Below, piece after piece: positions 58,055 through 64,000 of a stretch of 64,000 nucleotides of DNA. Both the position numbers and the translations under genes were made by a program. The stretch covers positions 372,001 to 436,000 of the forward strand of contig NZ_JAMBNP010000005.1 of assembly GCF_023715145.1 (NCBI RefSeq), in the 5' to 3' direction. The notes below the pieces were generated by a model. That model ran no database searches. It worked only from the letters and a program-made list of their open reading frames with translations, and had not been told where the DNA came from. Origin of the DNA: Paenibacillus glycanilyticus (GTDB lineage: Bacteria; Bacillota; Bacilli; Paenibacillales; Paenibacillaceae). The first letter of the stretch is position 1, and every line of letters starts with the position of its first letter.

Positions 58055-60925
58055 ATGAAAGATACGGCTTGGAAGGCGGAATGGATATGGGGAGGAGAAG
58101 AGGATAGTCCGCGCAATGAATGGCGCTGCTTCCGTTCGACCTTCGAAGTAACGGAGGGAGCTGCTGCCGCGGCAGAGCTTCGCATAAGCGCGGATTCCAG
58201 ATATGTAGCTTACGTGAATGGCGTGCGTATCGGCAGAGGTCCGGTCCGATCCTGGCCGGAGGAGCAATTTTACGATTCGCATTCCATCGGTCATTTGCTA
58301 AAGTCTGGCGAGGAGAACACGATAGCCGTTCTGGTGCTGCATTTTGGCGTGACGAACTTCTATTACTTGCGGGGCAGAGGAGGCTTGCTAGCGGAAGTGA
58401 ATGCCGGAGGCTCCGTGCTTGCGGCGACGGATTCGTCCTGGCGGACGGAGAAGCTGAAGGGTCAGCTATCCTCTTCCCCCCGAATGTCCTGTCAGCAGGG
58501 CTTTGCCGAGGTGTACGATGCAAGGGGATGGGATGACAGCTGGACAGAAAGCGGATACGATGACTCGTTATGGTCACGGGCTACTCGCGTTGCAGAAGTT
58601 GGGGAAGGTCCTTGGAAAAAGCTAATTCCGCGCGATATCCCGTTCCTGACAGAGGAAAAGCTGTATCCTTCCCGCATCGAATCCCTGCAAAGGGTTAAAC
58701 CGCCTGCCTGGACCGCGGCTATTGACCTTCGGAATGCAATGGTTCCCGAATCGGTGGAGCATGCCAATCATATGCAATATATGGGCTACATCGCCACGAA
58801 TTTGTCGCTTGCGGAAGCCGGGAAAGTGACGATTGGCGTTTTGCAGTCCCGCGGCGAGAAGCTTTGGATTAACGGGCAGCAGATTGAGAAGAGTCATGGC
58901 GTCGATCCGGAGAAGTATTATGAGATAGAGCTAAACGCCGGCGAGCATTTCATCCTGCTTGATATCACTCAGCACGATCATGGAGGAGCCTTCCACTTGG
59001 TCATTCACTCGGAGCAGAGCTTCTCGCTTCATGTACCAGATGGCGGCGGGGATACGCCTTGGATCATCATTGGTCCTTTTGACCAGACGGTCTTCTACGA
59101 TACGAAGGAAAACAGAAATGTTGACCGGCAGGAGCCAAACTACCTACGTGCGGCCGGAGCAGCTTCAATCGAGGCATTGGCTGCGGTTAAGGATTGGATC
59201 CGCCCCCTGGAGTCCTCTTATTATACGGAGCAGGATGTATTCGGCTCCAATGTGTGGCGTCCCGAAGCGGAGCGTTACGGATGGTCAGCCAGCTTGAACG
59301 CTTGCTTGACGGCGACACCGGAATATGCGATTATTCCGCGTTTCGCGAGCGGGGATACCGAACTGGTTATCGATCTGGGCAAGCAGCGCTCCGGCTTCTT
59401 CGGATTCAAGATTGAGGCGCCTGCAGGAACGATTGTGGATGTCTACGGCCTTGAATATTTGAAAGGCGATTTCCGCCAGCACACGTATGGACTGGATAAT
59501 ACGTTCAGGTATATCTGCAGGGAAGGGCGGCAGATATACGAGTCGCCGGTTCGGCGCGGCTTCCGCTATGCGGTAGTAACCATAAGGGGAGCGTCAGAGC
59601 CTGTAAAGCTGCATGAGGTCTATATGGTGCAGAGCACTTATCCCGTTGTTGAAGCCGGAACGTTCCAAAGCTCCGATCCTCTGCTTAACGATATTTGGAC
59701 CATCAGCCAGCATACGACGCGTCTTTGCATGGAGGATACTTTCGTCGATTGTCCGGCCTACGAGCAGACCTATTGGGTAGGGGACAGCCGCAATGAAGCG
59801 CTTGTGAACTACTATATCTTTGGCGAGCTGGATATCGTCAAACGTTGTTTGCGGTTGGTTCCGGGGTCGAAAGACAGATCCCCGCTGTATATGGATCAAG
59901 TGCCAAGCGGCTGGACCAGCGTGATTCCGAATTGGACGTTCTTCTGGGTATTGGCGACCATGGAATATGTGGAGCATACGGGAGACAAAGCTTTTGCAGC
60001 CGAGATGTGGCCGCATGTCCGCTTCACGCTGGAGCATTATTTGACCCATATTAATGAGCAAGGACTGCTGGAGATGCGGGGCTGGAATCTCCTCGATTGG
60101 GCACCGATTGACCAGCCTAATGAAGGAATCGTTACCCATCAGAATCTATTCCTGGCGAAGACGCTCAGGCAAGCGGCGCATATGGCAGCAGAAGCAGGGG
60201 AGGCAAGCGAAGGGAATTCGTTTGTAGAAGCTTCCTCCTTATTAGCCGCAGCCATAAACGATCATCTTTGGGATCGGGAGCGGGAAGCGTATTTGGATTG
60301 TATCCATGCGGACGGCCGCCGATCGGACATCTTCAGCATGCAGACTCAAGTGGTTGCCTTGTTATGCGACGTTGCTCAAGGGGAGCGCAAAGCGAAGCTG
60401 GAGTCGTACCTGATTCAGCCGCCGGCATCGTTTGTGCAAATCGGAAGCCCGTTTATGTCCTTCTTCTATTATGAAGCGCTGGAAGCAATGGGACGAGTTC
60501 CCGTGATGCTGGACGATATCCGCCGCAATTACGGCTTGATGGTTGCAAGCGATGCAACCACATGCTGGGAGATGTATCCGAACTTTACGGAAAACCGCGC
60601 CAATGCAGATCTGTTAACCCGCAGCCACTGCCATGCCTGGTCGGCAGGACCGGCTTACTTCCTGGGCAGAAATGTCCTTGGCGTGAAAAGGCTGGATCAT
60701 GGCTGGAACAAGGTAAGCATCGAGCCCGTACCGTGTGACTTGAAATGGGCGAGAGGCGCGGTTCCTCTCCCGAATGGCGGCGTTATTGAAGTGAACTGGA
60801 GTATTTCGGGCGATGAAATGTCCCTTCAAATCTCGGCTCCGGAGGATGTCGAGCTCGATGTCCGGCTTCCTGCAGGACTGACAGGGCAAGTATCCATTGT
60901 GACTACGAAGAAGCTGCCTTTATAA
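58055..60925 (+). CDS. Alpha-L-rhamnosidase-like glycoside hydrolase (GH78)
   Basis: 956 residues. The N-terminal beta-sandwich domains (~1-420; KAEWIWGG, RISADSRYVAYVNGVRIGRGP) resemble the Bac_rhamnosidase N-terminal modules. The six-hairpin catalytic domain starts at ~540, with the signature DCPAYEQTYWVGDSRNEALV (~564-583), matching the GH78 acid motif. The C-terminal beta domain ends VSIEPVPCDLKWARGAVPLP. No signal peptide is present, so it acts inside the cell on imported rhamnosides, though no transporter lies beside it. ATG 58055 has AGGAGG 8 bases upstream; ATG 58049 is too close to that box. Confidence 0.87.
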   Translation: MKDTAWKAEWIWGGEEDSPRNEWRCFRSTFEVTEGAAAAAELRISADSRYVAYVNGVRIGRGPVRSWPEEQFYDSHSIGHLLKSGEENTIAVLVLHFGVTNFYYLRGRGGLLAEVNAGGSVLAATDSSWRTEKLKGQLSSSPRMSCQQGFAEVYDARGWDDSWTESGYDDSLWSRATRVAEVGEGPWKKLIPRDIPFLTEEKLYPSRIESLQRVKPPAWTAAIDLRNAMVPESVEHANHMQYMGYIATNLSLAEAGKVTIGVLQSRGEKLWINGQQIEKSHGVDPEKYYEIELNAGEHFILLDITQHDHGGAFHLVIHSEQSFSLHVPDGGGDTPWIIIGPFDQTVFYDTKENRNVDRQEPNYLRAAGAASIEALAAVKDWIRPLESSYYTEQDVFGSNVWRPEAERYGWSASLNACLTATPEYAIIPRFASGDTELVIDLGKQRSGFFGFKIEAPAGTIVDVYGLEYLKGDFRQHTYGLDNTFRYICREGRQIYESPVRRGFRYAVVTIRGASEPVKLHEVYMVQSTYPVVEAGTFQSSDPLLNDIWTISQHTTRLCMEDTFVDCPAYEQTYWVGDSRNEALVNYYIFGELDIVKRCLRLVPGSKDRSPLYMDQVPSGWTSVIPNWTFFWVLATMEYVEHTGDKAFAAEMWPHVRFTLEHYLTHINEQGLLEMRGWNLLDWAPIDQPNEGIVTHQNLFLAKTLRQAAHMAAEAGEASEGNSFVEASSLLAAAINDHLWDREREAYLDCIHADGRRSDIFSMQTQVVALLCDVAQGERKAKLESYLIQPPASFVQIGSPFMSFFYYEALEAMGRVPVMLDDIRRNYGLMVASDATTCWEMYPNFTENRANADLLTRSHCHAWSAGPAYFLGRNVLGVKRLDHGWNKVSIEPVPCDLKWARGAVPLPNGGVIEVNWSISGDEMSLQISAPEDVELDVRLPAGLTGQVSIVTTKKLPL

Positions 60926-60931
60926 AAAGTT

Positions 60932-60962
60932 AAGCCGGGTCGCGAATTGACCCGGCTTTTTA
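60932..60962. terminator. Bidirectional terminator
   Basis: AAGCCGGGTC (60932-60941) pairs with GACCCGGCTT (60949-60958), with T/A-rich flanks, between convergent rhamnosidase and the small membrane protein gene. Confidence 0.85.
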
Positions 60963-60976
60963 TTGTTTTATACTAA

Positions 60977-61423
60977 CTAGTTACCGTACAAATACTGCAT
61001 GATTTCTTTCTCTTTAAACTTGATTCTGTATGTTTTGGCGAGGTATCGGCCGAGCGGTTGTCCTTTATTGCAGAAGAAGGCATCCAGTTTATAAGTGCTC
61101 AAATCTTTAAACTGTAAAAGATAATAATCCTCCGTTGGCCCTTTGGTGAGATGAAGATAGATGTAGCCCATTTTCTTTTTGGTTATGGCTTCAATGGACT
61201 TAATGTCTTTGATTTCGAAGCTCCTCTTGAAGAAGAACAAAGTGGTTTTCGCGAGGACCCCGTCGTTGATTTCAAAGCGCACGCTTAGCAGATACCCCAA
61301 GAATAACGCCGTGATGCTTCCCATCCAATAAAAGCCATAAAACCATAACCACCCAAGAAAGAACAGCAGGATTACGATTCCGAATAGAAGAATGGCAGTC
61401 CCTCTAGCAATTCTAAACGTCAT
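60977..61423 (-). CDS. Small membrane protein with PH-like domain
   Basis: 148 residues. A helical hairpin of two membrane segments (~8-25, ~28-47; ILLFGIVILLFFLGWLWFYGFYWMG) is followed by a mostly beta segment (FEINDGVLAKTTLFFFKRSFEIKDIKSIEAI, IYLHLTKG, YYLLQFKDLS), which resembles bacterial PH (bPH) domains. It ends with a basic helix. GGAGAG precedes the ATG. The function is unknown; the PH-like call is tentative. Confidence 0.65.
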   Translation of the reverse strand: MTFRIARGTAILLFGIVILLFFLGWLWFYGFYWMGSITALFLGYLLSVRFEINDGVLAKTTLFFFKRSFEIKDIKSIEAITKKKMGYIYLHLTKGPTEDYYLLQFKDLSTYKLDAFFCNKGQPLGRYLAKTYRIKFKEKEIMQYLYGN

Positions 61424-61442
61424 GATATTCTCTCCGTTTACT

Positions 61443-61522
61443 GTTGAGGTTTTTATCGTTGAGGTTTTTATTGTTCAAGCGGCTAAATGAATAGCCGCTT
61501 AACACTTGGTCCCCAACCAAGT
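61443..61522. other. Hairpins and short tandem repeat beside element copy 3
   Basis: GTTGAGGTTTTTAT occurs twice in tandem (~61443-61471). Then come hairpins AAGCGGCTA/TAGCCGCTT (61477-61485 with 61492-61500) and ACTTGGT/ACCAAGT (61504-61510 with 61516-61522). They probably extend the structured element that follows. Confidence 0.55.
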
Positions 61523-61539
61523 CGATAAAGAGCAGAGGT

Positions 61540-61647
61540 AAATGTATCTCCTGGAAGAGCGGAGCGTTTGCCTTTGATTACATTTTGCAACCTTAACAAA
61601 TTGTTCAGGCAAAATGTAATCAACAGCAACTGGAAGGAGATACATTT
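61540..61647 (-). repeat. Structured 3' element, copy 3 (downstream of yfbR)
   Basis: Outer arms AAATGTATCTCCT (61540-61552) and AGGAGATACATTT (61635-61647) pair perfectly. Inner arms TTGATTACATTTTGC (61574-61588) and its exact complement (61609-61623) pair perfectly. Box A reads AGCGTTTGCCTTTG (61563-61576) and box B CAACAGCAACTGGAAG (61621-61636). Relative to copy 1, the C-G pair between boxes is T-A here, a compensatory change. Confidence 0.78.
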
Positions 61648-61709
61648 CCGAATGTGAGCGAAATCGACTCCTCCTCCCTGCATGTCCGAATGTGAGCGAA
61701 ATCGACTCC
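61648..61709 (-). repeat. Direct repeat between yfbR and element copy 3
   Basis: A 24-base unit beginning CCGAATGTGAGCGAAATCGA is found at 61648-61671 and again, identical, at 61686-61709, 38 bases apart. It abuts both the yfbR stop and the structured element. Confidence 0.8.
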
Positions 61710-61711
61710 CC

Positions 61712-62308
61712 CTAACTCAACTCATCCAACGTCATCCCCAAACTCGGAGCCATATGAGTGAGGAACCACTCCGTTTCAGGCAGACCAAGCCGTTCGATGG
61801 CTGCTTCCGTCTGCCCTTTGGCGACGAGGAATTCGCGGTTGCCGGTGGATACCTCGCTTAAGCATTTCAAATAGGCGTCAAGCAGGTCGGCAGCCTTCAC
61901 GATTTTATGCAGCAGTTGTTCTTCCTCGGTCAACTCGCCGCCAGGCTTGCCGAGCAGCGGGGCGTACGAGGCTTGAAGCGGCTCTGGCACCATGCCGAGC
62001 AGCCGTTCTGCCGCCATGGCTTCAATCTCTCGGAAGTTCGCGAGCATCTTCGGATTATGATGCTTGACGGGAGTCGGGATATCACCGGTAAACACTTCGG
62101 TGGCGTCGTGGAACAAAGCCAGCGTCACAGCCCGGTCTGCATTGTAGCTCCGTCCATAGAAGCTATTGCCAATCTCGCACAGCATATGGGCAAGCAGCGC
62201 AACATGGAAGGAATGCTCCGCAACGGTTTCCTTGGTGGTATTGCGCATCAGGCTCCAGCGCTCAATATATTTGAGGCGATACAAATAAGCGAAAAAATGA
62301 CTTTCCAT
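61712..62308 (-). CDS. yfbR: HD-domain 5'-deoxynucleotidase, YfbR family
   Basis: 198 residues. The HD phosphohydrolase metal site is visible: His in RNTTKETVAEHSFHVALLAH, the HD pair in ALFHDATEVFTGDIPTPVKH, and Asp in KAADLLDAYLKC. The TGD and HDATE patterns match YfbR, which dephosphorylates deoxyribonucleoside 5'-monophosphates. GAGAGGAG lies ~12 bases before the ATG, a slightly long spacing. The gene is followed by a direct repeat and the structured element. Confidence 0.85.
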   Translation of the reverse strand: MESHFFAYLYRLKYIERWSLMRNTTKETVAEHSFHVALLAHMLCEIGNSFYGRSYNADRAVTLALFHDATEVFTGDIPTPVKHHNPKMLANFREIEAMAAERLLGMVPEPLQASYAPLLGKPGGELTEEEQLLHKIVKAADLLDAYLKCLSEVSTGNREFLVAKGQTEAAIERLGLPETEWFLTHMAPSLGMTLDELS

Positions 62309-62458
62309 GATCTCGAAAGCTCCTCTCTATTCCGCAAGAAGTCATAATTGTTCTACTATATCCTACCATAATCGATCTTCCTAACGAATCCTCGGATCAT
62401 ATTGGACTAAAATAACGGATTGTATTATTTTCCTGCTTAACAATTTAAATATTTTTCT

Positions 62459-62487
62459 TGTTTTCATTTAAAAAAATCATTAAAATA
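62459..62487 (+). promoter_or_regulatory. Candidate promoter of a leader or small RNA
   Basis: TTGTTT (62459-62464) and TAAAAT (62482-62487) are separated by exactly 17 bases; transcription would start around 62493. Confidence 0.45.
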
Positions 62488-62489
62488 TG

Positions 62490-62620
62490 GCTAAGGCAAA
62501 GGAAATTTGCCTACTCACAATTGATAACTATTAATTTGGCATTAATGAACCAGAGATGGCGCTGGACATAAGCCTAAATAAGAGTTGTTTATTACAACTT
62601 TTGTTTAGGCTTTTTTTTGT
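62490..62620 (+). ncRNA. Candidate leader RNA or small RNA upstream of the DUF2294 gene
   Basis: A promoter-like pair, a GGCAAA/TTTGCC hairpin, a CCAG/CTGG hairpin and an intrinsic terminator delimit about 125 transcribed bases with no ORF, inside the 378-base gap between yfbR and the DUF2294 gene. AGCC (about 62573) can pair either with GGCT near the 5' end or with the terminator 3' strand, a riboswitch-like arrangement. It does not resemble any riboswitch class I know. Confidence 0.4.
62571..62620 (+). terminator. Intrinsic terminator before the DUF2294 gene
   Basis: AAGCCTAAA pairs with TTTAGGCTT, with inner AGTTGT/ACAACT, followed by eight T. No protein gene lies directly upstream. Confidence 0.8.
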
Positions 62621-62686
62621 GTCTTTATTGCTATTAAATAATTGAAGGTAAAAGAAAAGCTTTACCTAAACTGAGGATGAGAATTT

Positions 62687-63385
62687 TTGGATAAGAATGA
62701 AAAGCAAATTCAAAACGAAATCGCGAGTCACATAGGGAGATTGCTGCGAGAAGCTTTCGGAAAAGGACCGCAATCGATATTTGTGAACATCAGCCGCCCG
62801 TTTATTGTCATTTACTTAAGAAACTTCTTATCCCCGACGGAGAAAATACTTCTTCAGCAAGATCAGGTGAATTCCGTGCAGCATACAAGAGACCTGGTGA
62901 TGAAGTCGCTAATCCCGGAAATCAAAGCCTATTTGCTGCTGCTGACAAATATGAACATCCGCGAATTTTACTATGACTGGGGATGGGATAACCATTCCGG
63001 CATACTGGTCGGTATGGAACCGGAAATGTTGGATGCCAGACAGGAAGAGTGGTATGCGGGGAAAGAGGAGCTGCACCGCGAGATTGACAGGATCAGTCAA
63101 CTGATTCAGAAGAAACCGGATAAAACGGATTCTTACATGATTAATGACAGGACGCTGCTGATTGTCAGAACGGGGATTCTGATTAGCCTGGGCAAGGAAA
63201 TGCTCCGGCTGGGGTTTGAAGAAAGCTTAAAGCTGGCCGAACGAAACCTGGAAAAAAATTATCTGTTTAATAACAATCAGTTCCAAAACATCATCAAATC
63301 GCAGATTCTGGAGGTTTTTGTGGATTGGGATTTCCATTTGGATAAAAGCGTTATCGTATTTATTTTAAATCCGAATCAAAAATAA
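62687..63385 (+). CDS. DUF2294 (MpsC-like) domain protein, first copy
   Basis: 232 residues holding two tandem DUF2294 domains (~5-112 and ~145-232). The first carries GRLLREAFGKGPQSIFVNISRPF and LIPEIKAYLLLLTNMNIREFYYDW. The second has a parallel pattern ending FVDWDFHLDKSVIVFILNP. Pfam links this family to MpsC, encoded with a sodium/bicarbonate system in Staphylococcus, but the molecular role is unknown and no mpsAB genes are nearby. The start is TTG 62687 (GAGGATGA upstream), shared in style with the paralogue that follows. A terminator-ended leader precedes it. Confidence 0.75.
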   Translation: MDKNEKQIQNEIASHIGRLLREAFGKGPQSIFVNISRPFIVIYLRNFLSPTEKILLQQDQVNSVQHTRDLVMKSLIPEIKAYLLLLTNMNIREFYYDWGWDNHSGILVGMEPEMLDARQEEWYAGKEELHREIDRISQLIQKKPDKTDSYMINDRTLLIVRTGILISLGKEMLRLGFEESLKLAERNLEKNYLFNNNQFQNIIKSQILEVFVDWDFHLDKSVIVFILNPNQK

Positions 63386-63528
63386 ACGAAAAAAGCTTAA
63401 TAATGGATAGGATTTTGCCGCTAGTAAATAATAGGCGAAGTTTGTGTTGTTTTAATCCAAATAAGAAATTACAATAAATTCGGGGTGAAAGAAATAACGC
63501 TTTTGCCTTACTTTAAGGATGAATGATC

Positions 63529-64000
63529 TTGGATAAACAGGCTCAAACCGAAATTGCGAGCTACGTAGGCAGATTGCTAAGAGAGTCTTTCGGAAAAGGA
63601 CCACAGTCGATTTATGTTAGCATTAATCGTCCTTTTGTCGTCCTCTATTTACGGAACTTCTTATCGCCGACAGAAAAGATCCTGCTCGAGCAGGATCAAG
63701 TCCACTCTATTCAATCAACCAGAGACTTATTAATGAAGTCATTAATTCCGGAGATCAAAGCCTATCTGCTGCTGCTTGCAGGGATGGATATCCGGGAATT
63801 TTATTATGACTGGGGACTTCATAATCAATCCGGCGTAATGGTCGGAATTGAAGCTTGCGAGGATTGGGAACAAGCCCTTCCCGTTGCAAGTTATAGAGGA
63901 AAAGAGGAGCTTCAGCGCGAAATTAATACAATCAGTCAACAAGTGCAGAAACGGCCTGACGAATTGTATTCTTTTCTGATTAACGACAGGACCCTGCTTG
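63529..64000 (+). CDS. DUF2294 (MpsC-like) domain protein, second copy (3' end outside window)
   Basis: A 157-residue fragment running off the window. It is a clear paralogue of the preceding gene: TEIASYVGRLLRESFGKGPQ, RPFVVLYLRNFLSPTEKILLEQD, SLIPEIKAYLLLLAGMDIRE and FYYDWGLHNQSGVMVGIE. It starts at TTG 63529 with AAGGATGA 7 bases upstream, the same start codon and similar leader as the first copy, indicating tandem duplication including the translation signals. It contains a short insertion (CEDWEQALPVAS) relative to the first copy. The function is unknown. Confidence 0.8.
   Translation, partial: MDKQAQTEIASYVGRLLRESFGKGPQSIYVSINRPFVVLYLRNFLSPTEKILLEQDQVHSIQSTRDLLMKSLIPEIKAYLLLLAGMDIREFYYDWGLHNQSGVMVGIEACEDWEQALPVASYRGKEELQREINTISQQVQKRPDELYSFLINDRTLL

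Noticed and set aside
61483..61683. 66-codon minus-strand ORF
   Set aside because: It runs through the hairpins of element copy 3 and a direct repeat; a repeat-derived frame.
62490..62620. Known riboswitch (cyclic-di-GMP, fluoride, molybdenum cofactor, ZTP)
   Set aside because: None of the conserved core motifs of these classes could be found by eye.

Overview
The window looks like chromosomal DNA of a spore-forming, GC-moderate Firmicute, most probably Paenibacillus. The indicators are a GerE orthologue, a YhcN/YlaJ sporulation lipoprotein, CgeB-type proteins, EcsAB, an SLH-domain surface protein, two YesN/YesM-type two-component systems next to carbohydrate ABC transporters, strong AGGAGG ribosome binding sites, and frequent GTG/TTG starts. 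No rRNA, tRNA, CRISPR array, prophage or transposase was seen. Layout. 1-10.9 kb is housekeeping: the end of an HRDC protein, a zinc phospholipase C-like protein, CheX, an SDR, a DEAD-box helicase, an SLH protein behind an unusual folded leader, EcsAB, an aminotransferase and an AraC regulator. 11.1-28.5 kb looks like a spore-surface locus. It holds psd, a CotSA-like GT4 glycosyltransferase, a 1899-residue protein built from about 160 ten-residue repeats with a lectin-like end, a GT2 enzyme, an SpsI/RmlA-like nucleotidyltransferase, a second GT2, four small proteins, two CgeB paralogues, fabH with a FapR-like operator, a YhcN lipoprotein and gerE with a sigma-K-like promoter. A spore-type catalase follows. 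30.5-39.2 kb is a two-component system, an ABC sugar importer and a cytosolic GH127 arabinofuranosidase. 39.5-46.9 kb holds a TPR membrane protein, an orphan sensor kinase and a SWIM/SNF2 operon. 47.0-55.6 kb is a second ABC importer with YesM/YesN and a cytosolic NagZ hexosaminidase. 55.7-64 kb has a degenerate signal-peptidase-like lipoprotein, an aldo/keto reductase, a NUDIX hydrolase, a GH78-like rhamnosidase, a small membrane protein, YfbR and two tandem DUF2294/MpsC genes. The main candidates for something undescribed are these. (1) The spore-surface locus: a giant Ser/Thr-rich repeat fibre beside glycosyltransferases, in which four otherwise unrelated proteins share an aromatic-x-x-Gly tetrapeptide repeat that could be an assembly tag. 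(2) A family of three structured elements, each directly 3' of a gene and in the same orientation to it (psd, a sugar-binding protein, yfbR). They have two conserved boxes and hairpin arms that differ in sequence but keep pairing. (3) A branched leader that ties up the ribosome binding site of the SLH gene. All functions are inferred from reading the sequence; no database search was possible.
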